From the NCBI GenBank assembly GCA_937995875.1, contig CALKIW010000071.1:14245-78244 (forward strand): a stretch of 64,000 nucleotides of DNA. Direction: 5' to 3'. Every line of letters starts with the position of its first letter. The stretch's first letter is position 1. Both the position numbers and the translations under genes were made by a program. Below, piece after piece: positions 35,523-44,021 of this stretch. The stretch comes from an uncultured Bacteroidales bacterium. GTDB lineage: Bacteria > Bacteroidota > Bacteroidia > Bacteroidales > Bacteroidaceae. The notes beneath the pieces were generated by a model. The model did no database searches, was not told the origin of the DNA, and was given only the letters and a program-made list of their open reading frames with translations.

Positions 35523-35662
35523 CCATATTTACATTTTCTTTCTGTTCAGCGTTTTTTCGGTCATGGCTATAGGAGTGGTCTTCGTGTTGGTGTGTACTAT
35601 CGTCGGCGCTGTATAATTGCAGCGGTGTCGACAATCTGTTTGCGTAAAAAAGCAGTGATATT

Positions 35663-35694
35663 TTTGTTTTAGTTGTCAATAAACGTTATCTTTG
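35663..35694 (+). promoter_or_regulatory. Promoter of the acyl-CoA ligase gene
   Basis: TTTG at 35663-35666, a 20-nt spacer, and TATCTTTG at 35687-35694: a full Bacteroidota promoter. Start predicted near 35701, 16 nt before the ATG. Confidence 0.8.
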
Positions 35695-35716
35695 CATATA
35701 TTAATATTCTTATTGT

Positions 35717-37525
35717 ATGCAGCATAAAAACCATTTGTCGATACTGATTCACGAGCAAGCAAAGAAATATGGTCGCCGGCCAGTGCTTACATTCAGAAAC
35801 TTCGGAAGTTTGAAATGGAAGACCGTGTCGTGGAATCAATTTTCCTTGCGGGTGAAACAAGCAAGCAATGCCATGTTGAATCTGGGTGTGAAACCGCAGG
35901 AAAATATTGCTGTTTTCTCCCAGAATTGTATTCATTATCTGTATACGGATTTCGGCGCCTACGGTGTGCGCGCCTGCTCCATTCCATTTTATGCTACAAG
36001 CTCGGAGCAGCAAATACAATATATGCTCAATGATGCTCAGGTGCGCATCCTTTTTGTGGGAGAACAGGAACAGTATGACAAGGCACACCGCGTGTTCCCC
36101 CTATGTCCGTCATTGGAGCGTATCATTATTTTCGACGATAGCGTACGCATCAGTTCACACGACCCCAACACGCTTTATTTTGAAGATTTTCTGAAACTGG
36201 GAGAGCATCTTCCAAGACAGTGTGAGGTGGAAAAATTATGGGCTGAGGCTAACGAAGACGACCTCTGCAATATTCTCTATACAAGTGGCACTACGGGCGA
36301 TAGCAAGGGCGTGATGCTTAGTTACGGCCAGTATATGGCAGCCATAGAGGCTAACACCAAGTGTGTGCCTGTGGGAGAGAAAGACAGGGTTATGAACTTT
36401 CTGCCTTACACCCATATCTTTGAACGGGGATGGGCGTATTTGGCACTCAGCAAAGGCGCGCAGTTGATCATCAACACCTATCCGCACGAGGTGCAGGAAT
36501 CCATGCGCGAGACGCACCCAACGAGTATGTCGAGTGTGCCGCGATTTTGGGAAAAAGTATATCAGGCGGTACATGAGCAGATAGAGCGCTCCAACCCGGT
36601 CTTGCAAAGGGTGTTCAGAAACGCCCTGGCTGTGGGCAAGAAATATAACATTGACTATCTTGCCAAAGGCAAACGTCCACCGATGGGATTGGCGATGAAA
36701 TACAAAGCCGTTAATGCAACCGTGTTTAGTTTGGTGCGCAAGCAGATGGGGTTGGAAAATCCCCACTTGTTTCCTACGGCCGGAGCCCATGTATCGGCTG
36801 AGGTGGAGGAATTCGTCCATTCCATCGGCATTATGATGATTATGGGATATGGGCTTACGGAAAGTCTTGCAACGGTTTCCTGCGACCATCTCGACAAGAA
36901 GCGTTCGTTAGGCTCTGTCGGGCGCGTCATTAGCGGGCTAGAACTAAAGATAGGAGAAAACGACGAGATTTTGCTGAAGGGGCCTACGATTACGAAGGGA
37001 TATTATAAGCGGGACGACGTCACGTCGCTTGCCTTTGACAAGGACGGTTTTTTCCACACGGGAGATGCCGGATATATCAAAGACGGCGAACTCTATCTGA
37101 AAGACCGTATCAAAGATTTGTTCAAGACGAGCAACGGAAAGTATATTGCGCCCCAGATGGTAGAGGCGACGCTGCTTGTAGACAAGTTTATAGACCAAGT
37201 GGCCGTTGTGGCCGACCAGCGAAAATTTGTGTCGGCATTGATAGTGCCGGAGTTTCGATTGGTAGAGGAATGGGCACGCGATAATGGCATAGCTTTCCAG
37301 AATCGCGAGGAACTCTGTGCCAGTCCGGAGGTGTATGCCATGATGATGGAGCGTATCTCTACCCTTCAGCAGACGCTTGCACATTACGAACAGGTTAAAC
37401 GCTTCACGCTTCTGGCTCACCATTTCTCGATGAATACGGGAGAATTGACCAATACGCTGAAGTTGCGCCGCCCCGTGATATATAAGAATTTCAAAGAAGT
37501 CATCGATAAGATGTACGAAGATTAA
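35717..37525 (+). CDS. Long-chain fatty acid--CoA ligase (AMP-forming)
   Basis: 602 residues of the ANL superfamily. The P-loop-like ATP motif is LYTSGTTGDSKGVMLS, motif A5 is IMGYGLTESLATVS, the ribose-binding Asp is in HTGDAGYIKDGELYLKDRIK, and the catalytic Lys region is FKTSNGKYIAPQMVEATLL. This is the FadD15-type architecture of Bacteroidota rather than E. coli FadD. It activates fatty acids to acyl-CoA, probably for recycling exogenous acyl chains. It is followed by prfB on the same strand after 133 bp, where I see no clear terminator or promoter. Confidence 0.92.
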   Translation: MQHKNHLSILIHEQAKKYGRRPVLTFRNFGSLKWKTVSWNQFSLRVKQASNAMLNLGVKPQENIAVFSQNCIHYLYTDFGAYGVRACSIPFYATSSEQQIQYMLNDAQVRILFVGEQEQYDKAHRVFPLCPSLERIIIFDDSVRISSHDPNTLYFEDFLKLGEHLPRQCEVEKLWAEANEDDLCNILYTSGTTGDSKGVMLSYGQYMAAIEANTKCVPVGEKDRVMNFLPYTHIFERGWAYLALSKGAQLIINTYPHEVQESMRETHPTSMSSVPRFWEKVYQAVHEQIERSNPVLQRVFRNALAVGKKYNIDYLAKGKRPPMGLAMKYKAVNATVFSLVRKQMGLENPHLFPTAGAHVSAEVEEFVHSIGIMMIMGYGLTESLATVSCDHLDKKRSLGSVGRVISGLELKIGENDEILLKGPTITKGYYKRDDVTSLAFDKDGFFHTGDAGYIKDGELYLKDRIKDLFKTSNGKYIAPQMVEATLLVDKFIDQVAVVADQRKFVSALIVPEFRLVEEWARDNGIAFQNREELCASPEVYAMMMERISTLQQTLAHYEQVKRFTLLAHHFSMNTGELTNTLKLRRPVIYKNFKEVIDKMYED

Positions 37526-37658
37526 CGAGTCTCGAATGTTGAGAAACGGAGACATTATCTTATAATATAAGTCGCCAAGCAGGGGTGCGGATAAGGAGAA
37601 AGAGACAATCGTGGACCTTTCCGCCATAGCTTCTTGGTGATTCCATAATAAAAAGTAA

Positions 37659-38786
37659 ATGATTACATCAGACCAGTTGAAGGAAGTGTTGGAGCGCACG
37701 AGTAAGCTCTACCATTATCTTGATATCGATCGGAAGAAGATTGAGTTTGAAGAAGAACAGCTTCGAACGCAGGCACCGGACTTTTGGGATGACCCGAAAC
37801 GGGCGCAGGCTCAGATGAAGAAGGTGAAGGGTATTCAGAAATGGCTGACGGGATATAAAAAGGTGAAGCAACTTGCCGAAGAATTACAGTTGGCTTTTGA
37901 ATATTTCAAGGAGGACCTTGTCGGCGAGGAGGAAGTGGATGCCGACTACGAAAAAGCGATCACGGCCATAGAAGAGCTGGAGTTAAAAAATATGCTTCGG
38001 TTGGAAGAAGATGCTATGGATGCCGTAGTGAAAATCAACTCCGGAGCCGGAGGAACAGAGAGCCAGGACTGGGCGCAGATGCTGATGCGTATGTATATGC
38101 GCTGGGGCGAGTCGAATGGCTATAAAGTGAAGATTACCAACCTTCAGGATGGTGACGAGGCGGGCATCAAGAGCGTGACGATGACGGTAGAGGGAGGAGA
38201 GTTTGCCTATGGATACCTCAAGAGTGAGAATGGTGTGCATCGGTTGGTGCGCGTGTCGCCATACAATGCTCAGGGTAAACGCATGACCAGCTTTGCCAGT
38301 GTGTTCGTGACTCCTCTTGTCGATGATACCATCGAGGTATATGTGGACCCGGCCAAACTGAGTTGGGACACGTTCCGGTCGAGTGGCGCGGGTGGACAGA
38401 ATGTGAATAAGGTGGAGTCGGGCGTTCGGCTTCGCTATCAGTACGAAGACCCTGATACGGGCGAGAAGGAGGAAATTCTGATCGAAAACACCGAGACGCG
38501 AGACCAGCCGAAAAACAAGGCAAAGGCACTGCTTCTCTTGAAAAGCCAACTCTATGACCGTGAGATGAAGAAGCGCATGGAGGCACAAGCCAAGATAGAG
38601 GCGGGCAAGAAGAAGATAGAATGGGGCAGCCAGATCAGAAGCTATGTGTTTGATGACCGGCGTGTGAAGGACCACCGCACCAATTATCAGACGTCGGATG
38701 TGGACGGTGTGATGGACGGCAAGATAGATGATTTCATCAAAGCCTATCTCATGGAGTTTGCTGTTGATGAGGAAAACAAAGCCTGA
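37659..38786 (+). CDS. prfB: Peptide chain release factor 2 (no programmed frameshift)
   Basis: 375 residues. The catalytic GGQ is at 245-247 (SSGAGGQNVNKV). The stop-codon recognition tripeptide, SPF in E. coli RF2, reads SPY (200-202, in RVSPYNAQGKRMTSF). Most bacterial prfB genes carry an in-frame UGA and +1 frameshift after about 25 codons (CUU UGA C). Here the equivalent place, Y20-L21-D22, is read straight through as TAT CTT GAT (37716-37724), so the autoregulatory frameshift is absent. RF2 ends translation at UAA and UGA. Followed by a small membrane protein gene after 42 bp. Confidence 0.95.
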   Translation: MITSDQLKEVLERTSKLYHYLDIDRKKIEFEEEQLRTQAPDFWDDPKRAQAQMKKVKGIQKWLTGYKKVKQLAEELQLAFEYFKEDLVGEEEVDADYEKAITAIEELELKNMLRLEEDAMDAVVKINSGAGGTESQDWAQMLMRMYMRWGESNGYKVKITNLQDGDEAGIKSVTMTVEGGEFAYGYLKSENGVHRLVRVSPYNAQGKRMTSFASVFVTPLVDDTIEVYVDPAKLSWDTFRSSGAGGQNVNKVESGVRLRYQYEDPDTGEKEEILIENTETRDQPKNKAKALLLLKSQLYDREMKKRMEAQAKIEAGKKKIEWGSQIRSYVFDDRRVKDHRTNYQTSDVDGVMDGKIDDFIKAYLMEFAVDEENKA

Positions 38787-38828
38787 TTTTGAAAAGATAT
38801 ACAATACAACCTAATAAAATGAAATGTT

Positions 38829-39014
38829 ATGACTAAAAAGAAAGGAAGACCACAGGAGCCTGTGCGTGAGATTAACGCTGTTTCCAAAGAGGTGAAACGT
38901 GTAAGGCGTAAGGAAAAACAGAAGACACAGGGTGATGTCGTGGTGAAATGGATATTTGGCGGTTTGCTCGCCCTTGCTATCATCTACATGATTTGGACAA
39001 TGTATATCGTGTGA
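38829..39014 (+). CDS. Small basic single-pass membrane protein, unknown function
   Basis: 61 residues: a highly charged N-terminus (MTKKKGRPQEPVREINAVSK, then KRVRRKEKQK), and one C-terminal membrane helix (about 41-58, WIFGGLLALAIIYMIWTMYI). By the positive-inside rule the N-terminus is cytoplasmic. I do not recognise a family. It sits between prfB and the CYTH gene and its TGA overlaps the next ATG (TGATG), which strongly supports it being translated. Confidence 0.7.
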   Translation: MTKKKGRPQEPVREINAVSKEVKRVRRKEKQKTQGDVVVKWIFGGLLALAIIYMIWTMYIV

Positions 39015-39514
39015 TGAGCGGACTGGAAATAGAACGAAAATTTCTCGTGAAGAAAGGCGGTGCGTACAGACGCGCCGCCTTTTCGTCAAGCCATATTCAG
39101 CAAGGATACATTCCTGCGATGGGTGCTACCGTGCGTATTCGTGTGCGCGATGAGCAGGCTTACTTGACGATAAAGAGCAAGAGCGTGGACGGAGGATTGT
39201 CGCGTTATGAATTTGAAAAGGAAATAACGCTTGACGAAGCTCGCCAGCTGCTGAAACTGTGCAAGGGTGGCGTGATCGACAAACATCGCTACTTGGTGAA
39301 AAGTGGAAGCCATGTGTTTGAAGTAGATGAATTTCATGGCGACAACGATGGGTTGGTGATGGCCGAGGTTGAACTTGGAAGCTGTACGGAATCTTATGAA
39401 AAGCCCGATTTCATCGGGTTAGAAGTGACGGGTGACGGGCGTTTTTACAATTCCAATCTGCTTAGGAATCCCTATTGCGTTTGGAAATCTTCAGTGCCAG
39501 AGGAATACCGATAA
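39014..39514 (+). CDS. CYTH domain protein (inorganic triphosphatase-like)
   Basis: 166 residues from the ATG that overlaps the preceding stop. The CYTH signature ExExK appears as LEIERKFLVK at the N-terminus. Alternating basic and acidic strand motifs of the triphosphate tunnel follow (TVRIRVRDEQAYLTIKSKS; RYEFEKEITLDEA; VFEVDEFHG; AEVELGS). Bacterial members hydrolyse tripolyphosphate or, rarely, act as class IV adenylate cyclases; the role here is not determined. The last 53 bp overlap the convergent VanZ gene. Confidence 0.9.
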   Translation: MSGLEIERKFLVKKGGAYRRAAFSSSHIQQGYIPAMGATVRIRVRDEQAYLTIKSKSVDGGLSRYEFEKEITLDEARQLLKLCKGGVIDKHRYLVKSGSHVFEVDEFHGDNDGLVMAEVELGSCTESYEKPDFIGLEVTGDGRFYNSNLLRNPYCVWKSSVPEEYR

Positions 39515-39857
39515 GTGCTCCCAATACCACACCGATGGCATCGGCAACAAAGTCGATGAATTCGCCACTTCTGTTGCCTCCGGTACAATAATGCTGCACA
39601 ATCTCGATCAGTCCACCCATTAAGATAGGAAGGATAAAAGCATAGAGGAGGGTGCGTTTCTTGTTGATGGTATGATGATGAAGCCCGTATTCTATCCACA
39701 AGACGGCACACCATCCGCCATACATCACAAAGTGCGTCCATTTGTCAACCATGTTGATGTCGCTCAGTGGGGTCTCCGGGATAGGCATAAGACATAATAT
39801 CCATATCACGATTATACAGAGAAAAGATAATGGGTATTTTTTAACGAAATGCTGCAT
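39462..39857 (-). CDS. VanZ family membrane protein
   Basis: 131 residues with four predicted membrane helices (about 9-24, 41-57, 69-88, 105-122) and VanZ-like motifs DKWTHFVMYGG and GGLIEIVQHYCTGGNRSGEF, DFVADAIGVVLG. VanZ proteins are associated with low-level teicoplanin resistance in Enterococcus, but chromosomal homologues mostly have no known role. Its 3' end overlaps the convergent CYTH gene by 53 bp. Its promoter is back to back with that of the symporter pair. Confidence 0.88.
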   Translation of the reverse strand: MQHFVKKYPLSFLCIIVIWILCLMPIPETPLSDINMVDKWTHFVMYGGWCAVLWIEYGLHHHTINKKRTLLYAFILPILMGGLIEIVQHYCTGGNRSGEFIDFVADAIGVVLGALIGIPLALKISKRNRDS

Positions 39858-39885
39858 GATGCTGTATTTACTTTCAGTTTGTGTG

Positions 39886-39913
39886 CAAAAGTAGATATTT
39901 TTTTATAATTTTG
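39886..39913. promoter_or_regulatory. Back-to-back divergent -7 elements (VanZ / symporter)
   Basis: Minus-strand TACTTTTG (39893-39886) faces left and plus-strand TAATTTTG (39906-39913) faces right, 12 bp apart. Each promoter's -33 zone would cover the other's -7 element and start site, so polymerases should compete. Confidence 0.5.
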
Positions 39914-39938
39914 CAATCACTTAAGCATTTAAAGTAGT

Positions 39939-41297
39939 ATGTCTGAAGAAAGAGCGAATTTTGGGAGTAAGCTTGGAATGATTCTTGCCACAGCCGGTGG
40001 AGCTGTTGGTTTGGGCAATGTGTGGCGCTTCCCGTATATGACTGGAGAGAACGGAGGGGCGGCATTTATCCTTATTTATTTAGGATGCGTGGTGCTGTTA
40101 GGCATTCCGTGTATGATTTCCGAGTTCATTATTGGACGTCATGGTGCTTCCAACACCTATCGTGCATACGCCCGTCTGAGTGGCGGGAGAGCATGGAAAT
40201 TTGTTGGTTTCCTCGGTGTGCTTACCGGTTTTCTCATCACGGGCTATTACGCTGTTGTGTCGGGATGGTGTCTGCAATACATCTACGCGTCAGTCATGGG
40301 TGAGTTAAATGGTGACTCTCAGTTCGTACAAAACTATTTTACCAGTTTTTCGACCAACCCTATACGCCCCATTTTCTGGTTGGCAGTGATTTTGCTGATT
40401 GGCCATTACGTAATTATTCATGGCGTGCGTGGCGGTATCGAAAAGGCCTCGAAGCTGTTGATGCCTACCTTGTTTGTACTGTTATTGATCATCGTTGTGC
40501 TCTCCTGTTTGCTTCCCGGAGCTTCGAAAGGTATAGAATTCTTGTTCAAACCCGACTTCGGAAAGGTTGATCAGGGGGTGTTTCTCAGTGCTTTGGGACA
40601 GTCGTTCTATTCGCTGAGCATTGCAATGGGGTGCATCTGCACCTACGCTTCATATTATAGCCGACAGACAAACCTGCTCACTTCGGCCATTCAAGTGTCG
40701 GTAGTAGACTCTTTGGTGGCTATTCTTGCCGGACTGATGATATTTCCCGCAGCGTTCTCTGTGGGTGTTAATCCCGACAGTGGCCCCTCTCTCATCTTTA
40801 TCACGCTGCCCAATGTGTTCAATCAGGCCTTTGGAGGCATGCCCGTTCTGGGCTGGGTGGTGTCGCTGATGTTCTATGCTCTGCTGTCGTTGGCAGCCCT
40901 GACGTCGCTGATGTCGCTTCACGAGGTAAGTACTTCCTTCTTTTATGAGGAACTGCATATATCCCGCAAGAAAGGGGCTGTCATCGTTACGGCAACCACA
41001 ATCGTCATAGGAGCATTCTGCTCGCTGTCGCTTGGCGACATGAATTACTTGAGTGTGGCGGGAAAATCGCTGTTTGAAGTGTTCGACTTTGTTACCGGTC
41101 AGATATTCCTTCCTGTTGGCGGTTTCCTTACCTGCGTATTCCTGGGATGGTTTGTTCCAAAGAAAATAGTGAAAGACGAGTTTACCAACTGGGGCACGCT
41201 GAGCAGCCGTTTCTTCGGCATCTTCCTGTTTTTGGTGCGTTTTGTTTGCCCAACGGCCATCTTGGCCATATTTCTTCATCAGCTTAATGTAATCTAA
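39939..41297 (+). CDS. Sodium-dependent transporter, NSS/SNF family (first of a pair)
   Basis: 452 residues with about 11-12 membrane helices. The LeuT-type TM1 is clear: GLGNVWRFPYMTGENGGAAF (Na- and substrate-site residues in the unwound region), followed by IPCMISEFIIGRHGA. Members co-import an amino acid or related amine with Na+. The substrate cannot be told from sequence. It lies 3 bp upstream of a paralogue that is similar over the whole length. Confidence 0.93.
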   Translation: MSEERANFGSKLGMILATAGGAVGLGNVWRFPYMTGENGGAAFILIYLGCVVLLGIPCMISEFIIGRHGASNTYRAYARLSGGRAWKFVGFLGVLTGFLITGYYAVVSGWCLQYIYASVMGELNGDSQFVQNYFTSFSTNPIRPIFWLAVILLIGHYVIIHGVRGGIEKASKLLMPTLFVLLLIIVVLSCLLPGASKGIEFLFKPDFGKVDQGVFLSALGQSFYSLSIAMGCICTYASYYSRQTNLLTSAIQVSVVDSLVAILAGLMIFPAAFSVGVNPDSGPSLIFITLPNVFNQAFGGMPVLGWVVSLMFYALLSLAALTSLMSLHEVSTSFFYEELHISRKKGAVIVTATTIVIGAFCSLSLGDMNYLSVAGKSLFEVFDFVTGQIFLPVGGFLTCVFLGWFVPKKIVKDEFTNWGTLSSRFFGIFLFLVRFVCPTAILAIFLHQLNVI

Positions 41298-41300
41298 GGT

Positions 41301-42644
41301 ATGGCAGAACGCGGTAAATTCGGAACAAAAATCGGTGTCATTTTTGCTACGGTAGGGTCGGCCGTTGGACTTGGAAACATTTGGCGATTCCCTTATATGA
41401 CCGGTCAGGATGGTGGCGCGGCTTTCATTTTGATTTATCTTGTTTGTATATTGATACTTGGAATACCGGGTATGGCTGCCGAGTTTGTCGTGGGGCGTCA
41501 CGGCGCTTCCAATGCGGCTCGTGCCTATTACAAGCTGGGTGGCAAGAGGTGGTCGGCTGTTGGCTATATGGGGGCTGCCACATCGACGATTATATTAGGC
41601 TTTTATGCGGTGATTGCCGGTTGGTGCGTGCAATATCTCTTTGCTTCTATCTTTGGTGAAATCAGTGGTGACGTTACATACGTCTCAACCTATTTCAAGA
41701 CGTTTTCGTCCGCCCCGATTCGTCCGTTGATATGGACAGTTGCCTTCATTCTGGTTACCCACATGGTTGTGATACGTGGGGTGAGGCGGGGAATAGAGAA
41801 AGTGAGCAATGTGTTGATGCCTACTTTGTTTGTGCTTCTGCTGATTATCGTGGTCGCATCGTGTACGCTTCCCGGTGCGGGAGAAGGGATAACGTTCTTG
41901 TTTAAGCCCGACTTCTCTAAGGTAACACATAGTGTTTTCCTTGATTCCCTTGGGCAGGCGTTCTTCTCTCTGTCGTTGGGAACGGCTTGTTTGTGCACCT
42001 ATTCTTCTTACTTTAGCCGTCAGACCAATCTCCTGAAGTCGGCCGGGCAGATTGCTTTTCTCGATACTATGGTGGCGATTCTTGCCGGCTTGATGATATT
42101 TCCGGCTGCATTTTCAGTAGGCGTGAGTCCCGATAGCGGTCCGTCGCTTATATTTATCACGTTGCCGAATGTCTTTCAGCAGGCTTTCACGCCAACTTTA
42201 GGCTACATTATTGGTATTCTGTTTTATGCCTTGTTGTCGTTGGCAGCGCTCACCTCTACCATCTCCATGCACGAGATTGGTACAGCTATTTTCTATGAAG
42301 AATTGCACATTTCGCGTAAGAAGGGAGCCGTTTTAGAGACGATTATTGCCGTTTTCATCGGTGTATTCTGTTGTTTGTCATGTGGGGCGGCAGATCTTAC
42401 ACTTTTCGGAAAGACTTTCCTCGACTGCTGTGATTATCTCACCTCAAACATCCTTTTGCCTTTAGGCTCGTTCCTAACTTGTATTCTCATAGGGTGGATA
42501 GTGCCCCGAAAGACGGTCAAAGACGAATTTACAAATTGGGGTACGGTCTCTGTCGGCCTCTATCGGATATGGCTTTTCCTCATTCGCTATGTATCGCCAC
42601 TGGGCATTGCAGCCGTGTTCCTGCATCAGATGGGACTTATTTAA
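41301..42644 (+). CDS. Sodium-dependent transporter, NSS/SNF family (second of a pair)
   Basis: 447 residues, the same LeuT fold: GLGNIWRFPYMTGQDGGAAF in TM1 and IPGMAAEFVVGRHGASNAAR. Blocks such as RQTNLLKSAGQIAFLDTMVA and PAAFSVGVSPDSGPSLIFIT align with the upstream gene (RQTNLLTSAIQVSVVDSLVA; PAAFSVGVNPDSGPSLIFIT). The two arose by tandem duplication. Both retain full length and the TM1 site, so both are probably functional, perhaps with different substrates. It is followed by the HhH gene after 3 bp. Confidence 0.93.
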   Translation: MAERGKFGTKIGVIFATVGSAVGLGNIWRFPYMTGQDGGAAFILIYLVCILILGIPGMAAEFVVGRHGASNAARAYYKLGGKRWSAVGYMGAATSTIILGFYAVIAGWCVQYLFASIFGEISGDVTYVSTYFKTFSSAPIRPLIWTVAFILVTHMVVIRGVRRGIEKVSNVLMPTLFVLLLIIVVASCTLPGAGEGITFLFKPDFSKVTHSVFLDSLGQAFFSLSLGTACLCTYSSYFSRQTNLLKSAGQIAFLDTMVAILAGLMIFPAAFSVGVSPDSGPSLIFITLPNVFQQAFTPTLGYIIGILFYALLSLAALTSTISMHEIGTAIFYEELHISRKKGAVLETIIAVFIGVFCCLSCGAADLTLFGKTFLDCCDYLTSNILLPLGSFLTCILIGWIVPRKTVKDEFTNWGTVSVGLYRIWLFLIRYVSPLGIAAVFLHQMGLI

Positions 42645-42647
42645 ACT

Positions 42648-43541
42648 ATGAAACTTAAGGATTTCTTTTATTTCAATCGGTCGGACCGTGCGGTATTGCT
42701 CTTTTTCTTACTGCTCGCCGTGATTTCCTGCGCGCTTATTTTCTTTGTCGGCGACGAGGAAAAAACAACGCAGACAGATGCGGAAGATAGCGTATTTGTT
42801 CAAAAAACAACGATTTCATCGACACCGTCGTACACTCATCGGCCTTACATTCAAGCCGAAACCCGACGAGTGGAGCGTTTCCCATTCGACCCTAATACCG
42901 CTGACAGTACAGCCTTCTTACGCTTAGGGTTGCAGTATTGGCAAGTCCGCAATATTTATAAATACCGTGCAGCGGGTGGCGTTTATCGCAAACCATCGGA
43001 CTTTGCACGCCTCTACGGTCTTACTCAAAAGCAATATCGCGAACTGGAGCCATACATCCGTATCAGCAAAGATTATGCGCCGGCGTCCGAGCTTTTCGCT
43101 AAGGAGCATCATGAGAGAAAGGACACGACACACCGCTACCCGGTAAAGCTGAAACCTACGGAGCGCATCGACTTGAATGTTTCCGACACATCAGCTTTGA
43201 AACGTGTGCCGGGCATAGGCGGATACTATGCTAACAGAATTGTCAGTTATCGTCAGAGACTGGGCGGGTTTTACAGTAGGGAGCAGCTACGGGAGATAGA
43301 AGATTTCCCGGAAGAGGCCATTTCTTTCTTCAATGTGAGTAACAACATTCATAAAATCAACGTCAATAGGTTGAAGCTGAATGAGCTGAAGCGCCATCCT
43401 TACATTAATTATTATCAGGCAAAGGCCATCTTATCCTTTCGCCGATTGCGGGGACCGCTGAAAAGTTTAAACGATTTGAGATTGTTAAAGGATTTCACGG
43501 CAAGTGATATTGAGCGTCTCAGCCACTATGTTGAGTTTTAA
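42648..43541 (+). CDS. Membrane-anchored helix-hairpin-helix protein (ComEA-like)
   Basis: 297 residues. An N-terminal membrane helix (about 15-36, AVLLFFLLLAVISCALIFFV) precedes three or more ComEA-type HhH modules: FDPNTADSTAFLRLGLQYWQ, LNVSDTSALKRVPGIGGYYA (the best match, VPGIG) and VNRLKLNELKRHPYINYYQA. HhH motifs bind DNA backbone without sequence preference. In competent bacteria ComEA is the DNA receptor, but here no competence genes are near and the domain order (repeated HhH) is that of the uncharacterised Bacteroidota group. End of the symporter operon. Confidence 0.85.
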   Translation: MKLKDFFYFNRSDRAVLLFFLLLAVISCALIFFVGDEEKTTQTDAEDSVFVQKTTISSTPSYTHRPYIQAETRRVERFPFDPNTADSTAFLRLGLQYWQVRNIYKYRAAGGVYRKPSDFARLYGLTQKQYRELEPYIRISKDYAPASELFAKEHHERKDTTHRYPVKLKPTERIDLNVSDTSALKRVPGIGGYYANRIVSYRQRLGGFYSREQLREIEDFPEEAISFFNVSNNIHKINVNRLKLNELKRHPYINYYQAKAILSFRRLRGPLKSLNDLRLLKDFTASDIERLSHYVEF

Positions 43542-43638
43542 ACATTGATGAGATGAGCCGTTTTTGGGTTTTTCAAGTCTTTTAAAATCAATAAATATAG
43601 TTGTTAATAATCTTCCTCTTGAGTAGGGGATATAAAGC

Positions 43639-43666
43639 AAAAGAGATTGCCGTAGCAATCTCTTTT
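43639..43666. terminator. Bidirectional terminator between HhH gene and tRNA-Pro
   Basis: A perfect 12-bp stem AAAAGAGATTGC/GCAATCTCTTTT with a CGTA tetraloop, carrying T-runs on both strands. Confidence 0.9.
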
Positions 43667-43672
43667 GTCATG

Positions 43673-43745
43673 TCGGGATGAGGCGACTCGAACGCCCGAC
43701 CCCTACGTCCCGAACGTAGTGCGCTACCAACTGCGCTACATCCCG
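43673..43745 (-). tRNA. tRNA-Pro (CGG anticodon)
   Basis: Cloverleaf on the minus strand: acceptor CGGGATG/CATCCCG, anticodon stem CTACG/CGTAG with loop TTCGGGA (anticodon CGG, reads CCG), T-loop TTCGAGT, discriminator A, no encoded CCA. The 5' end is at 43745. Confidence 0.95.
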
Positions 43746-43796
43746 ATCTGTATCTTTAAAACAGGAAAGTTTATCCTATTTCCTTTAAAGACGGTG

Positions 43797-43804
43797 CAAA
43801 GGTA
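43797..43804 (-). promoter_or_regulatory. -7 element of tRNA-Pro
   Basis: Minus-strand TACCTTTG, the same form as in the tRNA-Glu and tRNA-Phe promoters. Start near 43790, 45 nt before the mature 5' end. Confidence 0.7.
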
Positions 43805-43844
43805 CATCTTTTTTCTGAAACGTGTATAATTTTATAAGAAAAAG

Positions 43845-43876
43845 TTTGTAAGTATGGTTAAAAAACACTACCTTTG
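43845..43876 (+). promoter_or_regulatory. Promoter of tRNA-Phe
   Basis: TTTG (43845-43848), 20-nt spacer, TACCTTTG (43869-43876). Predicted start near 43883, 13 nt before the tRNA. Confidence 0.85.
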
Positions 43877-43895
43877 CACTCGCAATTAAGAAAAA

Positions 43896-43968
43896 GGTAC
43901 CTTAGCTCAGGTGGTAGAGCAATGGACTGAAAATCCATGTGTCCTTGGTTCAACTCCAAGAGGTACCA
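43896..43968 (+). tRNA. tRNA-Phe (GAA anticodon)
   Basis: Acceptor GGTACCT/AGGTACC, D-loop AGGTGGTA, anticodon stem ATGGA/TCCAT with loop CTGAAAA (anticodon GAA), T-arm CTTGG-TTCAACT-CCAAG, discriminator A, no encoded CCA. Confidence 0.96.
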
Positions 43969-43985
43969 CTTCCTCCTTTCATTCG

Positions 43986-44021
43986 GCCCGGTTGTTGCTT
44001 CGTGTGACGCCGGGCTTTTTT
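43986..44021 (+). terminator. Terminator of tRNA-Phe
   Basis: GCCCGG-18 nt-CCGGGC followed by TTTTTT, 18 bp beyond the tRNA 3' end. Confidence 0.75.
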
